Numbered from the stretch's first letter, positions 1-11,010 are shown. The stretch is 33,393 nt of DNA from Streptococcus pseudopneumoniae (GCF_001074825.1 NZ_JUPG01000063.1:1-33393), one strand, 5' to 3'. The notes: a model not told the origin generated them from the letters alone. A program made the numbers and translations.

Positions 1-63
1 AAACACTGTTTTGAGGTTGCAGATAGAGCTGACGTAGTTTGAAGAGATTTTCGAAGAGTATTA
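1..63 (-). repeat. BOX element remnant (boxA end)
   Basis: The first ~63 bases carry the AAACACTGTTTTGAGGTTG segment and finish with TTTTCGAAGAGTATTA, the reverse complement of the boxA end (ATACTCTTCGAAAAT). The central modules are mostly missing or lie before the window. The orientation matches the BOX copies at 30844 and 33295 and is opposite to the copy at 8479. This is a non-coding intergenic repeat typical of S. pneumoniae and close relatives. Confidence 0.8.
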
Positions 64-92
64 TTTAAAGTAAAGTAGAAAGAGGTGTGTCT

Positions 93-182
93 ATGTTTAA
101 TCTAGAAATCTTCAGAAGTAAAGATAGTCTACTCCTGCTTGAAAAAGAAAAACCAGAAATAGTACGTAGAGTAGCGATTTAG
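93..182 (+). CDS. possible 29-residue peptide upstream of clpL
   Basis: A short open frame starts with ATG 93 behind an AAAGAGGTG-like ribosome site (~79-87) and ends with TAG at 180-182. The product is charged (many Lys/Glu) and begins MFNLEIFRSKD. It has no signal peptide or membrane segment and I do not recognise it. It sits between the BOX remnant and the CtsR site of clpL, so it could equally be a gene remnant or chance. The only support is the spacing of the ribosome site. Confidence 0.25.
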   Translation: MFNLEIFRSKDSLLLLEKEKPEIVRRVAI

Positions 183-206
183 CTAGTCTAAATTTTTTAA
201 AATAAA

Positions 207-223
207 GGTCAAAGATAGTCAAT
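207..223 (+). promoter_or_regulatory. CtsR operator of clpL
   Basis: GGTCAAA-GAT-AGTCAAT is a direct heptad repeat with a 3-base spacer. It matches the CtsR consensus (A/GGTCAAA-N3-A/GGTCAAA) with one deviation in the second half. It lies about 40 bases before the clpL start, where repression of a Clp gene is expected. A possible -10 (TAAAAT, 198-203) lies directly upstream. The inference is heat-shock derepression of clpL by loss of CtsR binding. Confidence 0.85.
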
Positions 224-264
224 ATCAGTAATCATAACTAAGTAAACAAAAAGAGGTAAAGAAT

Positions 265-2370
265 ATGAACAACAACTTTAATAATTTTAACAACATGGAT
301 GATTTATTTAACCAATTGATGGGTGGTATGCGAGGATATAGTTCTGAAAATCGTCGTTACTTGATTAATGGACGTGAAGTGACACCTGAGGAATTCGCTC
401 ACTATCGTGCAACTGGTCAATTGCCAGGAAATGCAGAAGTTGATGGACAAATGCAACAACAGGTTTCAGGTATGAAACAAGACGGTGTCCTTGCTAAACT
501 AGGTCGAAACTTGACAGCGGAAGCTCGTGAGGGCAAGTTGGATCCTGTTATCGGACGAAATAAGGAAATTCAAGAAACATCTGAAATCCTTTCACGCCGT
601 ACCAAAAATAATCCTGTCCTTGTTGGAGATGCAGGGGTTGGTAAGACAGCTGTTGTCGAAGGCCTAGCGCAAGCCATTGTGAATGGCGATGTTCCAGCTG
701 CTATCAAGAACAAGGAAATTATTTCCATTGACATCTCAGGTCTTGAGGCTGGTACTCAATACCGTGGTAGTTTTGAAGAAAACGTTCAAAACTTAGTCAA
801 TGAAGTGAAAGAAGCAGGGAATATTATCCTCTTCTTTGATGAAATTCACCAAATTCTTGGCGCTGGTAGCACTGGTGGAGACAGTGGTTCTAAAGGACTT
901 GCGGATATTCTCAAGCCAGCTCTCTCTCGTGGTGAATTAACCGTTATTGGAGCGACAACTCAAGACGAATACCGTAACACCATCTTGAAGAATGCGGCTC
1001 TTGCTCGTCGTTTCAACGAAGTCAAGGTCAACGCTCCTTCAGCAGAAGATACTTTTAAAATCCTTCAAGGGATTCGTGACCTTTATCAACAACACCACAA
1101 TGTTATCTTGCCAGATGAAGTCTTGAAAGCAGCGGTGGATTATTCTGTCCAATACATTCCACAACGTAGCTTGCCAGATAAGGCTATCGACCTTGTGGAC
1201 GTAACGGCAGCTCATTTGGCAGCACAACATCCTGTAACAGATGTTCATGCTGTTGAACGTGAAATAGAGGTAGAAAAAGACAAGCAAGAAAAAGCAGTTG
1301 AGGCAGAAGATTTTGAAGCAGCTCTAAACTATAAAACACGCATTGCAGAATTGGAAAAGAAAATCGAAAACCACACAGAAGATATGAAGGTGACTGCAAG
1401 TGTCAACGATGTGGCTGAATCTGTGGAACGTATGACTGGTATTCCAGTTTCACAAATGGGAGCATCAGACATCGAACGCCTCAAGGATATGGCTCATCGT
1501 CTGCAAGACAAGGTAATCGGCCAAGACAAGGCAGTTGAAGCTGTAGCTCGTGCCATCCGTCGTAACCGTGCTGGTTTCGATGAGGGCAATCGCCCAATCG
1601 GTAGTTTCCTCTTTGTAGGTCCAACTGGAGTTGGTAAGACAGAACTTGCTAAGCAATTGGCGCTCGATATGTTTGGTACCAAAGAGGCCATCATTCGTTT
1701 GGATATGTCTGAATACAGTGATCGTACAGCCGTATCTAAGCTAATCGGTACAACAGCTGGTTATGTGGGCTATGATGACAATAGCAATACCTTAACAGAA
1801 CGTGTTCGTCGCAATCCGTACTCTATCATTCTCTTGGATGAAATTGAAAAGGCTGATCCTCAAGTGATCACTCTTCTCCTCCAAGTATTGGATGACGGTC
1901 GTTTGACAGATGGTCAAGGAAATACAGTGAACTTCAAGAACACTGTCATTATTGCGACATCAAATGCTGGATTTGGCTATGAAGCCAACTTGACAGAAGA
2001 TGCGGATAAACCAGAGTTGATGGATCGTTTGAAACCATTCTTCCGCCCAGAATTCCTTAACCGCTTTAACGCAGTTATCGAGTTCTCACACTTGACGAAG
2101 GAAGACCTTTCTAAGATTGTGGACTTGATGTTGGCTGAAGTTAACCAAACCTTGGCTAAGAAAGACATTGATTTGGTAGTCAGTCAAGCAGCTAAGGACT
2201 ATATCACAGAAGAAGGTTATGACGAAGTCATGGGTGTTCGTCCTCTCCGTCGCGTGGTTGAACAAGAAATTCGGGATAAGGTGACAGACTTCCATTTGGA
2301 TCACCTGGATGCCAAACACCTAGAAGCAGATATGGAAGATGGTGGTTTAGTTATTCGTGAAAAAGCCTAA
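265..2370 (+). CDS. clpL: ATP-dependent Clp protease ATP-binding subunit ClpL
   Basis: This is a Hsp100/ClpB-like AAA+ unfoldase with two ATPase modules. It supports stress tolerance, and in streptococci acts as a chaperone rather than as a partner of ClpP. The first Walker A is GDAGVGKT (residues ~121-128) and the second is GPTGVGKT (~452-459). Walker B-type segments ILFFDEIH and [10 protein letters not shown] are present, with a short coiled middle region at ~330-380. The N-terminus is a short Asn/Met-rich stretch in place of a double Clp-N domain, as in ClpL. The length of 701 residues is the usual one for streptococcal ClpL. ATG 265 is preceded by AGAGGT. A CtsR operator lies upstream and a hairpin terminator follows. 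It stands alone and converges with luxS. Confidence 0.97.
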   Translation: MNNNFNNFNNMDDLFNQLMGGMRGYSSENRRYLINGREVTPEEFAHYRATGQLPGNAEVDGQMQQQVSGMKQDGVLAKLGRNLTAEAREGKLDPVIGRNKEIQETSEILSRRTKNNPVLVGDAGVGKTAVVEGLAQAIVNGDVPAAIKNKEIISIDISGLEAGTQYRGSFEENVQNLVNEVKEAGNIILFFDEIHQILGAGSTGGDSGSKGLADILKPALSRGELTVIGATTQDEYRNTILKNAALARRFNEVKVNAPSAEDTFKILQGIRDLYQQHHNVILPDEVLKAAVDYSVQYIPQRSLPDKAIDLVDVTAAHLAAQHPVTDVHAVEREIEVEKDKQEKAVEAEDFEAALNYKTRIAELEKKIENHTEDMKVTASVNDVAESVERMTGIPVSQMGASDIERLKDMAHRLQDKVIGQDKAVEAVARAIRRNRAGFDEGNRPIGSFLFVGPTGVGKTELAKQLALDMFGTKEAIIRLDMSEYSDRTAVSKLIGTTAGYVGYDDNSNTLTERVRRNPYSIILLDEIEKADPQVITLLLQVLDDGRLTDGQGNTVNFKNTVIIATSNAGFGYEANLTEDADKPELMDRLKPFFRPEFLNRFNAVIEFSHLTKEDLSKIVDLMLAEVNQTLAKKDIDLVVSQAAKDYITEEGYDEVMGVRPLRRVVEQEIRDKVTDFHLDHLDAKHLEADMEDGGLVIREKA

Positions 2371-2395
2371 GACAAAATTTTGAGAATAAAAAAAG

Positions 2396-2427
2396 AAGGA
2401 GCCAGCTGAAAAAACTGGTTCCTTTTG
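2396..2427. terminator. bidirectional terminator between clpL and luxS
   Basis: AAGGAGCCAG (2396-2405) pairs with CTGGTTCCTT (2415-2424), with one G-U pair. A T-rich tract follows on the plus strand. On the minus strand the hairpin is followed by a U-run from the A-tract at ~2386-2394. It lies between the convergent stops of clpL (2370) and luxS (2431), so it can serve both. Confidence 0.85.
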
Positions 2428-2430
2428 TGT

Positions 2431-2913
2431 CTAAATCACATGACGCTCAAAGGCATCATCTGAGATTCCTTGTTCCAAGATGAGTTTCGCCCATTCTTTA
2501 GCAGAGAAGAGGCTGTGATCCTTGTAGTTTCCGCAAGATTCGATGGTTGTTCCAGGGACATCTTCCCAAGTAGTGGTCTCAGCAATTTCCTTGAGCGAAT
2601 CCTTGATAACAGCTGCAATCTCAGCGCTGGTATGGCGTCCCCACATAATCATGTGGAAACCTGTACGGCAACCAAACGGCGAACAGTCAATCATACCGTC
2701 AATGCGGGTACGGATGAGTTTGGCTAAGAGGTGCTCAATAGTGTGAAGGCCAGCAGTAGGGATAGAGTCTTCGTTTGGTTGCACCAAGCGAATATCATAA
2801 TTGGAGATGATGTCTCCCTTTGGCCCTGTTTCTTCCCCAATCAAGCGGACATATGGTGCTTTAACAATAGTGTGGTCAAGTTCAAAACTTTCAACAATAA
2901 CTTCTTTTGACAT
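2431..2913 (-). CDS. luxS: S-ribosylhomocysteine lyase LuxS
   Basis: LuxS cleaves S-ribosylhomocysteine to homocysteine and DPD, the precursor of autoinducer-2, in the activated methyl cycle. The metal-binding signature HTIEH (HxxEH) and the downstream [11 protein letters not shown] segment with the catalytic Cys are present. The protein of 160 residues from MSKEVIVES is the family's usual length. I chose the ATG at 2911-2913 because AAAGGA precedes it. The frame is open upstream, but the extra ~45 residues do not look like LuxS and span the promoter. It is transcribed from an extended -10 promoter at ~2941-2949. Confidence 0.97.
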   Translation of the reverse strand: MSKEVIVESFELDHTIVKAPYVRLIGEETGPKGDIISNYDIRLVQPNEDSIPTAGLHTIEHLLAKLIRTRIDGMIDCSPFGCRTGFHMIMWGRHTSAEIAAVIKDSLKEIAETTTWEDVPGTTIESCGNYKDHSLFSAKEWAKLILEQGISDDAFERHVI

Positions 2914-2940
2914 GGTAAATCCTTTCAGTTTTCTTCTTTC

Positions 2941-2949
2941 ATTATAACA
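2941..2949 (-). promoter_or_regulatory. luxS extended -10 promoter
   Basis: On the minus strand the sequence reads TGTTATAAT (TGnTATAAT extended -10), with the hexamer at 2941-2946, about 28 bases before the luxS ATG. No convincing -35 is present; the site 17 bases upstream reads TGTCTC. Extended -10 elements are common in pneumococcal promoters. Confidence 0.65.
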
Positions 2950-2972
2950 TAAAGCCGGCTCCTGAGACAGAG

Positions 2973-3000
2973 AGAAAACCTCTCCGATAGTGGAGAGGTT
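2973..3000 (-). terminator. terminator of the DUF1846 gene
   Basis: AACCTCTCC (2977-2985) pairs perfectly with GGAGAGGTT (2992-3000) around a 6-base loop. Read on the minus strand, the stem is followed by TTTTCTCT. It begins 8 bases after the DUF1846 stop codon, so it ends that transcript before luxS. Confidence 0.85.
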
Positions 3001-3007
3001 CAAATCT

Positions 3008-4492
3008 TTACTTACGATACAAGCGATCGTATTGGTAATAAGGGTCAAAGGTTACATTGATACCCAATTTACGAAGGACATTCTTGTCTTCATCTGTCAA
3101 GATGATGGTTGAGTGGGCTTCGCTTCCTTTGAGATTGCCAAGCTCTTCCATAGCACGAGCAGCGTCAGGATTTTCTGTAGCTGTGATGGCAAGTGCAATC
3201 AGGATTTCATTTGAATGAAGGCGTGGATTACGGCTACCTAGATGATCGATTTTAAGACCTTGGATTGGTTTGACAAGTTCAGGCTCGATGAGTTTTACTT
3301 CTTTAGCAATGTCAGCTGATTTCTTGATGGCGTTGATCAAGGCAGCGGCTGTAGGACCAAAGAGTTCGGAGTTCTTACCAGTCACGATTTCCCCACTTGG
3401 CAATTCAAGGGCTAGGGCTGGTCCGCCAGTTTCTTCTGCCTTTTGACGAGCAACGACAGCAACCTTGCGGTCTGCAGGTGTGATGCCGAGGTCGTTCATG
3501 AGCAACTCGATTTTCTTAACAGCAGATTCGCTAACTTTTTCGGCTTTAAAATCAAGAACAGTTTGATAGTAACGGCGGATGATTTCTTGTTTAGAAGCTT
3601 CGACAGCAGCCTCGTCATCAGTAATAGCGAAGCCAACCATGTTGACACCCATGTCTGTCGGTGAAGCGTATGGAGATTCACCAAGGATACGTTCTAGCAT
3701 GCGTTTGAGAACTGGGAAAATTTCAATATCACGGTTGTAGTTGACAGTGGTTTCTCCGTAAGTTTGGAGATGGAAAGGGTCAATCATGTTGACATCATCA
3801 AGGTCTGCTGTGGCAGCCTCATAAGCCAAGTTGACTGGGTGATGAAGGGGAAGATTCCAAACTGGGAAGGTTTCAAATTTAGCGTAACCAGACTTGATAC
3901 CATTGATTTGGTCGTGGTACATGTTTGACATACAAGTTGCCAATTTTCCAGAACCAGGTCCAGGAGCAGTTACGACAATCAAGTTGCGACTGGTTTTGAT
4001 GTAGTCGTTTTTCCCCATGCCTTCTGGAGAAATGATGTGGTCCATATCCGTCGGATATCCTTTGATTGGATAATGAAGATAAGAATCAATTCCATTTTTC
4101 TCGAGCTGGTTGCGGAAGGCATCTGCGGCTGGTTGGCCAGCGTACTGTGTGATGACAACGGAACCAACAAAAATCCCTAATTCATTAAATTTGTCAATCA
4201 AACGAAGAACTTCTTGGTCATAAGAAATGCCCAGGTCGCCACGTGCTTTAGAGTGCTCGATGTTGCTAGCGTTAATAGCAATCACAACCTCAACCTGCTC
4301 TTTCAATTCTTGCAAGAGCTTGATTTTGTTGTCAGGCTCATAACCAGGAAGGACACGAGCAGCGTGGAAATCTTCTAACATTTTGCCACCAAACTCCAAG
4401 TAGAGCTTGCCGTCAAATTGGTTAATGCGCTCCAAAATGTGGTCGCGTTGTAGATTCAAATATTGTTCAGAACTAAAAGCTTGTTTTTTCAT
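3008..4492 (-). CDS. DUF1846 family protein
   Basis: This is a cytosolic protein of 494 residues in the conserved streptococcal DUF1846 family, whose biochemical role is not established to my knowledge. No signal peptide or membrane segment is visible. A glycine-rich loop [20 protein letters not shown] at ~174-193 resembles a nucleotide-binding loop, and the protein is otherwise globular. ATG 4490-4492 is preceded by AGAGGT. A TATAAT -10 is visible on the minus strand at 4512-4517 and a hairpin terminator follows the stop. In pneumococcus a homologue sits at this same place between luxS and dexB, so this is housekeeping flank and not capsule cargo. Confidence 0.9.
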   Translation of the reverse strand: MKKQAFSSEQYLNLQRDHILERINQFDGKLYLEFGGKMLEDFHAARVLPGYEPDNKIKLLQELKEQVEVVIAINASNIEHSKARGDLGISYDQEVLRLIDKFNELGIFVGSVVITQYAGQPAADAFRNQLEKNGIDSYLHYPIKGYPTDMDHIISPEGMGKNDYIKTSRNLIVVTAPGPGSGKLATCMSNMYHDQINGIKSGYAKFETFPVWNLPLHHPVNLAYEAATADLDDVNMIDPFHLQTYGETTVNYNRDIEIFPVLKRMLERILGESPYASPTDMGVNMVGFAITDDEAAVEASKQEIIRRYYQTVLDFKAEKVSESAVKKIELLMNDLGITPADRKVAVVARQKAEETGGPALALELPSGEIVTGKNSELFGPTAAALINAIKKSADIAKEVKLIEPELVKPIQGLKIDHLGSRNPRLHSNEILIALAITATENPDAARAMEELGNLKGSEAHSTIILTDEDKNVLRKLGINVTFDPYYQYDRLYRK

Positions 4493-4511
4493 TTTTTTAC
4501 CTCTGACCTCT

Positions 4512-4517
4512 ATTATA
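4512..4517 (-). promoter_or_regulatory. -10 box for the DUF1846 gene
   Basis: A perfect TATAAT is read on the minus strand about 20 bases before the gene's ATG. The -35 at the right distance (TTTCCT) is weak. The call rests on the -10 and its position. Confidence 0.5.
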
Positions 4518-4572
4518 ATAAAAAATTGGAAGTTAGGAAACTATGGACTTAAAAAAGGAATCAAAAAGATTA

Positions 4573-4610
4573 GGCAAACGCTTGCACAAAATTCCCAAAA
4601 GCGCTATCAT
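4573..4610 (+). promoter_or_regulatory. dexB promoter with overlapping cre-like site
   Basis: TTGCAC (4582-4587), a 17-base spacer and TATCAT (4605-4610) make a good sigma-A promoter ~35 bases before dexB. GGCAAACGCTTGCA (4573-4586) overlaps the -35. It is a near-palindrome centred on CG that resembles the CcpA cre consensus TGWAANCGNTNWCA, with mismatches at the outer and W positions. The inference is repression by CcpA in glucose. Confidence 0.6.
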
Positions 4611-4635
4611 AGACTGTAGATTATTAAAATAATGA

Positions 4636-6252
<1,617 letters not shown>

Positions 6253-6380
6253 ATATTTCTGAACAGAAAAATCTAAAATTGAAATCGTATAAAAACAAGG
6301 GAGGACTGTATGAAAGACAGAAATTCTTTGTTTTTTTATTCCTAAAGTTTATAAACTTTCATTCTCGAAATTCAATTAAC

Positions 6381-6409
6381 TTTACAAATTCCCACTATTT
6401 TGGTAAAAT
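6381..6409 (+). promoter_or_regulatory. promoter of the AliB-like gene
   Basis: TTTACA (6381-6386), a 17-base spacer and TAAAAT (6404-6409) lie 40 bases before the AliB-like ATG. Each hexamer differs from consensus at one position. The gene therefore looks transcribed independently of dexB. Confidence 0.65.
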
Positions 6410-6448
6410 AAGCTTATGTTATAAAAACTAACATAAAGGAGAAAGAAG

Positions 6449-8407
6449 ATGAAGACAAAAAAGCGTGTCCTTAGTGCAGGTCTGACTTTTGCGGCTGCCT
6501 TGCTTTTAGCTGCTTGCGGACAATCAGGTTCAGATACAAAAACTTACTCATCAACCTTTAGTGGAAATCCAACTACTTTTAACTATCTATTAGACTACTA
6601 CGCTGATAATACAGCCATCATTACCAATCTAGTTGATGGTTTGCTTGAAAATGACAATCACGGAAACCTAGTTCCATCTTTGGCAGAAGACTGGTCTGTT
6701 TCAAGCGACGGTCTAACTTATACCTACAAATTGAGAAAAGATGCCAAATGGTTCACAGCTGACGGTGAAGAATACGCTCCAGTCAAGGCACAGGATTTTG
6801 TGACAGGTATCAAGTACGCAGTGGATAATAAATCACAGGCCATTGACTTGATTCAAAACTCAATCAAGGGCTTGAATGATTATATTACAGGAGCGGATTC
6901 TGACTTTTCTAAGGTTGGGGTTAAGGCCATTGATGACCAGACTGTTGAGTATACTTTGACACGCCCAGAGCCTTACTGGAATTCAAAAACAACGAACAGT
7001 ATTCTTTTCCCAGTAAACGAAGAGTTTCTAAACTCAAAAGGGAAGGATTTTGGTACCCTATCTCCAGATAGTATTCTCTACAGTGGACCTTACTTGTTAA
7101 AAGATTTCACATCAAAATCATCTATTGAGTATGTGAAAAATCCGCATTACTATGATCATGACAAAGTATCAATTGAACACGTGAAATTGGCTTATTTTGA
7201 TGGCTCAGACCAAGAATTGACCATCCGTAACTTTGAAAGTGGAGCCTATTCTATCGCTGGGGTTTATCCAAATAGTTCAAACTTTGCCAAGACCAAGGAG
7301 AAATATAAAGATAATATCGTCTATAGCTTGCAGGACAAGACTTCTTGGTATTTCAATTTCAACGTCAATCGTAAGGCTTACAATCATACTGCTAAAACGA
7401 CAGATGATCAGAAGAAGTCAACTGAGACAGCTGTCTTGAACAAAAACTTCCGCCAAGCAGTGAACTTTGCCCTGGACCGCACAGCCTATTCTGCCCAGTC
7501 AAATGGGGAAGAAGCAGCTAGCAAGACTCTTCGTAACACCTTGGTGCCTCCAACATTTGTCCAAGTTGGAGATAAAACCTTTGGAGAAGTAGTCGCTTCT
7601 AAATTGGTCAACTATGGAACAGAGTGGGCAGGTATGAACCTAGCAGATGCGCAGGATGCTTATTTCAACAAAGAAAAAGCCCAAGCAAAATTTACGGAAG
7701 CTAAAAAAGAATTGGCAAGTCAAGGTGTGACCTTCCCTATTCACTTGGATGTGGCGGTTGATCAGACGAATAAAAATGCTGTGACAGGTATGAACTCTGT
7801 TAAACAGACTCTTGAATCAGTTTTGGGTGCTGATAATATTGTCATTGATGTTCAGCAACTGTCAACAGATGATTTTAATAACGTAGCCTTCTTAGCACCA
7901 ACGCCAGCTGATCGAGACTACGATTTGAACTTTGATGGCTGGGTAGGTGATTACCAAGATCCATCAACTTATCTCAATCCTTTCAATGCAGAGGATGGAT
8001 TCTACCTCAAGATTTTTGGTCTAGATGCCAAGGAAGATAAAGCAAAAATTGCTAGCTTAGGTTTGGATACTTACACTAAAATGCTTAAGGAAGCGGATAG
8101 TGAAAACAAAGATGTAGCGAAGCGTTATGAAAAATACGCTGAAGCTCAAGCTTGGATGATCGATAGCTCTCTCATTATGTCAGCTATGTCAAATGGTGGG
8201 ACAGCTTTTGTAACTAAAGTGACACCATTTACAAGAGGTTATTCATTGGTTGGTATCAAGGGTGATGGAAATAATTATAAGTACATGAAACTGCAAAAAG
8301 ATACAGTTACGACTAAACAGTATGAAGAAGCCAAGACTAAATGGGAGCAAGAGAGCAAAAAAGCAATTGAAAAAGCTCAAAAAGAAGCAGAAAAGCATGT
8401 TAAATAA
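6449..8407 (+). CDS. AliB-like oligopeptide ABC transporter substrate-binding lipoprotein
   Basis: This SBP_bac_5 (OppA/AliA/AliB) family protein captures peptides outside the membrane for the Ami/Opp permease. A lipoprotein signal peptide ends in the lipobox LLAAC, with Cys23 the predicted lipidated residue. The body is collinear with AliA at 31187, sharing for example AEDWSVS..GLTYTYK and EEYAPVKAQDFVTG. It ends in a Lys/Glu-rich helix. The length of 652 residues is normal and AAAGGAG precedes ATG 6449. It has its own promoter and terminator. In classical encapsulated pneumococci this spot usually holds only IS remnants. AliB-like genes (aliC/aliD) at the cps site are known from non-encapsulated pneumococci and from S. 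mitis. I cannot tell which paralogue this is. Confidence 0.93.
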   Translation: MKTKKRVLSAGLTFAAALLLAACGQSGSDTKTYSSTFSGNPTTFNYLLDYYADNTAIITNLVDGLLENDNHGNLVPSLAEDWSVSSDGLTYTYKLRKDAKWFTADGEEYAPVKAQDFVTGIKYAVDNKSQAIDLIQNSIKGLNDYITGADSDFSKVGVKAIDDQTVEYTLTRPEPYWNSKTTNSILFPVNEEFLNSKGKDFGTLSPDSILYSGPYLLKDFTSKSSIEYVKNPHYYDHDKVSIEHVKLAYFDGSDQELTIRNFESGAYSIAGVYPNSSNFAKTKEKYKDNIVYSLQDKTSWYFNFNVNRKAYNHTAKTTDDQKKSTETAVLNKNFRQAVNFALDRTAYSAQSNGEEAASKTLRNTLVPPTFVQVGDKTFGEVVASKLVNYGTEWAGMNLADAQDAYFNKEKAQAKFTEAKKELASQGVTFPIHLDVAVDQTNKNAVTGMNSVKQTLESVLGADNIVIDVQQLSTDDFNNVAFLAPTPADRDYDLNFDGWVGDYQDPSTYLNPFNAEDGFYLKIFGLDAKEDKAKIASLGLDTYTKMLKEADSENKDVAKRYEKYAEAQAWMIDSSLIMSAMSNGGTAFVTKVTPFTRGYSLVGIKGDGNNYKYMKLQKDTVTTKQYEEAKTKWEQESKKAIEKAQKEAEKHVK

Positions 8408-8414
8408 TAACGAG

Positions 8415-8466
8415 CAGTTCTATTGGATGGTTTTTATAAAGCCATCTTGATAGGGCTGTTTTTTGT
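8415..8466 (+). terminator. terminator of the AliB-like gene
   Basis: This is a long two-part hairpin. The outer stem pairs CAGTTCTAT with ATAGGGCTG and the inner stem pairs GATGGTTT with AAGCCATC. It is followed by a run of T (~8459-8464). It begins a few bases after the TAA and separates the gene from the capsule promoter. Confidence 0.8.
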
Positions 8467-8478
8467 ATATTGCAGTTC

Positions 8479-8591
8479 ATACTCTTCGAAAATTTTTCCA
8501 AAGCGCATCAGCTCTATCTGCAACCTTAAAACAGTGTTTTGAGCAACATGAAGCTAGCTTCCTAGTTTCTTCTTTTATTTTCATTGAGTAT
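8479..8591 (+). repeat. BOX element between the AliB-like gene and the cps promoter
   Basis: It begins ATACTCTTCGAAAAT (boxA end), carries CAACCTTAAAACAGTGTTTTGAG, and ends CTAGCTTCCTAG...ATTTTCATTGAGTAT (boxC end). At ~113 bases it is shorter than a full A-B-C element; the A part is diverged and no boxB-type TGACTTCGTCA segment is seen. It lies ~240 bases before wzg, upstream of the capsule promoter. Confidence 0.85.
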
Positions 8592-8774
8592 CAGACTTTT
8601 GTGTGATTATACTTTTTTATTTATAGAAAAGAGTTTAGAAACACTGATATATGATGTTGATATCAAATAATACTACTACAAAAATACTATAGTACTTCTA
8701 CTTTCGAGTAGGAATTAAAATTTTATGAGACACGAAAAACCTGGATCAAAGATTATCTATAAAAGTGTTAATTG
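8592..8774. other. leader region upstream of the cps promoter
   Basis: This AT-rich stretch has no gene. It holds a short hairpin CTACT-TTCG-AGTAG (~8699-8712) with a UUCG-type tetraloop and a TTGATATCAA palindrome (~8659-8668). Upstream conserved elements affect capsule transcription in pneumococcus. Whether these motifs are such elements is inference. Confidence 0.35.
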
Positions 8775-8794
8775 TAGAATTTATATTAAAAAAG

Positions 8795-8803
8795 TGATAT
8801 AAT
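8795..8803 (+). promoter_or_regulatory. capsule operon promoter (extended -10)
   Basis: TGATATAAT (TGnTATAAT) has its perfect -10 hexamer at 8798-8803, 28 bases before the wzg ATG. The -35 region is poor (TAGAAT at 17-base spacing, or TTGTAG further up), which fits an extended -10 promoter. I see no terminator between here and the rmlB-rmlD gap, so it probably drives the whole cps operon. Confidence 0.75.
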
Positions 8804-8831
8804 AGGACTATTAAATATATAGGTGATAATC

Positions 8832-10277
8832 ATGAGTAGACGTTTTAAAAAATCACGCTCACATAAAACAAAACAGAATATTAACATATTCTTGTTGCTT
8901 GTTTATTCATTGCTGAGCGGGTTTTTATTGTTCTTAATCTTTAAGTATAATATACTTGCTTTTAGAAACTTGAATGTTGTAGTTGCAGTTTTTACCTTTA
9001 TGGTTGCTATTAGTGCTACACTACTAATAATCTATAGAAAAGCCGAAAAGTTCACGATTTTCTTTTTGACACTAGCTGTTTTAGTGAGTTCGGTTTCTTT
9101 GTTTGCTCTGCAACAATTTGTGGGATTCACAAGTCATATTAATGCAACTTCAAATTATTCAGAGTATTCTCTCAGTGTCGTCGTTTTAAAGGATAGCGAT
9201 ATCAATAATGTTACCCAATTATCTAGTGTTATGGGGCCGACTGGGACGGATAATGAGAATATTCAAAAGTTAATCGCTGATATTAAGACGAGTCAAAATA
9301 AGGATTTGACGGTTGATAAAAGTACTTCTTACTTGTCAACTTATAAAAGTTTGATTTCTGGAGAAGCTAAAGCTATTGTCTTAAATAGTGTGTTTGAGAA
9401 TATTATTGAGGCAGAGTATCCGGATTATGCATCTAAAATCAAGAAAATTTATACTAAAAAGATGACTAAAGAGGTTGAGACTCCTAAGGTATCTAAAGAT
9501 CGCTTTTTCAATGTCTATGTTAGTGGTATTGATACTTACGGTGCTATTAGTTCAGTTTCTCGTTCAGATGTTAATATCCTGATGACGGTCAATAGGGATA
9601 CGAAGAGAATCCTTCTTACAACAACTCCACGAGATTCATATGTTCCTATTGCTGATGGTGGAAACAATCAAAAGGATAAATTGACTCATGCTGGTATATA
9701 CGGGGTTGATTCATCTATTCATACCTTAGAGAACCTTTATGGAGTAGATATTAATTATTATGTTCGTTTGAATTTTACCTCATTTTTGAAATTGATTGAC
9801 TTGTTGGGAGGGGTAGATGTTCATAACGATCAAGAGTTTTCAGCTCTACATGGGAAGTTCCATTTTCCAGTGGGAAATGTCCATCTAGACTCTGAGCAAG
9901 CTCTAGGTTTTGTGCGTGAACGCTACTCACTAGCCGATGGAGATCGTGACCGTGGTCGCAACCAACAAAAGGTTATTGTAGCAATTATTCAGAAGTTAAC
10001 TTCTACAGAGGCCTTGAAAAATTATAGTAGTATTCTTCAAGGATTGCAGGATTCTCTTCAAACAAATATGCCGATTGAGACTATGATGGATCTAGTGAAT
10101 ACTCAGTTGGAAAGTGGAGGAAATTATAAAGTAAATTCTCAAGATTTAAAAGGGACAGGTCGGATGGATCTTCCTTCTTATGCAATGCCAGACAGTAGTC
10201 TCTATATGATGGAAATAGATGATAGTAGTTTAGCTACAGTCAAGGCAGCTATACAGGATGTGATGGAGGGTAGATGA
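8832..10277 (+). CDS. wzg: capsule regulator / LytR-CpsA-Psr phosphotransferase Wzg (CpsA)
   Basis: This is an LCP-family membrane protein at the head of the operon. It is implicated in attaching capsule to peptidoglycan and in capsule output. It has a basic N-terminus, about three membrane helices (~20-100), an accessory extracellular domain (~110-230), and the LCP domain from ~235. The LCP domain shows [17 protein letters not shown] and [18 protein letters not shown], whose Arg and Asp residues bind the pyrophosphate lipid in this family. I chose ATG 8832 because it gives the usual 481 residues ([10 protein letters not shown]) with AGGTGAT before it. A GTG 9 bases earlier is possible but would weaken the ribosome site. 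Confidence 0.96.
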   Translation: MSRRFKKSRSHKTKQNINIFLLLVYSLLSGFLLFLIFKYNILAFRNLNVVVAVFTFMVAISATLLIIYRKAEKFTIFFLTLAVLVSSVSLFALQQFVGFTSHINATSNYSEYSLSVVVLKDSDINNVTQLSSVMGPTGTDNENIQKLIADIKTSQNKDLTVDKSTSYLSTYKSLISGEAKAIVLNSVFENIIEAEYPDYASKIKKIYTKKMTKEVETPKVSKDRFFNVYVSGIDTYGAISSVSRSDVNILMTVNRDTKRILLTTTPRDSYVPIADGGNNQKDKLTHAGIYGVDSSIHTLENLYGVDINYYVRLNFTSFLKLIDLLGGVDVHNDQEFSALHGKFHFPVGNVHLDSEQALGFVRERYSLADGDRDRGRNQQKVIVAIIQKLTSTEALKNYSSILQGLQDSLQTNMPIETMMDLVNTQLESGGNYKVNSQDLKGTGRMDLPSYAMPDSSLYMMEIDDSSLATVKAAIQDVMEGR

Positions 10278-10278
10278 A

Positions 10279-11010
10279 ATGATAGACATCCATTCGCATA
10301 TCGTTTTTGATGTAGATGATGGGCCAAAGTCGATAGAGGATAGCAAGGCACTTTTAAGAGAAGCTTATAATCAAGGGGTTCGAATGATTGTGTCTACTTC
10401 ACATCGTCGAAAAGGAATGTTTGAAACTCCAGAAGAAAAAATTGCAACAAATTTTATTAAGGTTCGTGAAATTGCAAAAGAAGTAGCAGATGATTTAGTC
10501 ATTGCTTATGGAGCAGAGATATACTATACTTCGGATGTTCTAGAAAAGCTAGAAAAAAAAGAAATTCCTACCCTTAATGATAGCCGTTATGCTTTGATTG
10601 AGTTTAGCATGCATACTCCCTATCGTGAGATTCATACGGGATTGAGTAATATTTTGATGTTGGGAATCACACCAGTAATTGCTCATATTGAACGTTATGA
10701 TGCTTTAGAGAATAATGAAAAACGCGTTCGTGAACTGATTGATATGGGTTGCTATACTCAGATAAATAGTTATCATGTTTTAAAACCTAAGCTCTTTGGT
10801 GAAAGATATAAATTTATGAAAAAGAGAGCTCGGTATTTTTTGGAACGTGATTTAGTTCATGTAGTTGCAAGTGACATGCACAATTTAGACAGTAGACCTC
10901 CATATATGGAACAGGCATACGATATCATTGCTAAGAAATATGGAGCGAAAAAAGCGAAGGAACTTTTTGTAGAAAATCCCAGAAAAATTATAATGGATCA
11001 ATTAATTTAG
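10279..11010 (+). CDS. wzh: manganese-dependent protein-tyrosine phosphatase Wzh (CpsB)
   Basis: This PHP-family phosphatase removes phosphate from the Wze tyrosine tail and so tunes capsule amount. Metal-ligand motifs are visible: [14 protein letters not shown] at ~3-16, TSHR at ~40, Glu in [15 protein letters not shown] at ~134, and a C-terminal ASDMHN. The length of 243 residues is standard. ATG 10279 starts one base after the wzg stop, so the two are translationally coupled. No signal peptide is present. Confidence 0.96.
   Translation: MIDIHSHIVFDVDDGPKSIEDSKALLREAYNQGVRMIVSTSHRRKGMFETPEEKIATNFIKVREIAKEVADDLVIAYGAEIYYTSDVLEKLEKKEIPTLNDSRYALIEFSMHTPYREIHTGLSNILMLGITPVIAHIERYDALENNEKRVRELIDMGCYTQINSYHVLKPKLFGERYKFMKKRARYFLERDLVHVVASDMHNLDSRPPYMEQAYDIIAKKYGAKKAKELFVENPRKIIMDQLI

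Noticed and set aside
2914..3048. N-terminal extension of LuxS
   Set aside because: The extra residues run through the luxS extended -10 promoter and the neighbouring terminator. The ATG at 2913 has a good ribosome site and gives the standard 160 residues.
6253..6448. IS element or its remnant between dexB and the AliB-like gene
   Set aside because: This gap often carries IS fragments in pneumococcus. Here it is only 196 bases, with a promoter and an 11-codon frame (6310-6345) that I judge to be chance; no terminal repeats or transposase similarity are seen.
8408..8831. Hidden small gene between the AliB-like gene and wzg
   Set aside because: The stretch is accounted for by a terminator, a BOX element and the cps promoter. 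No frame has a ribosome site and reasonable length.
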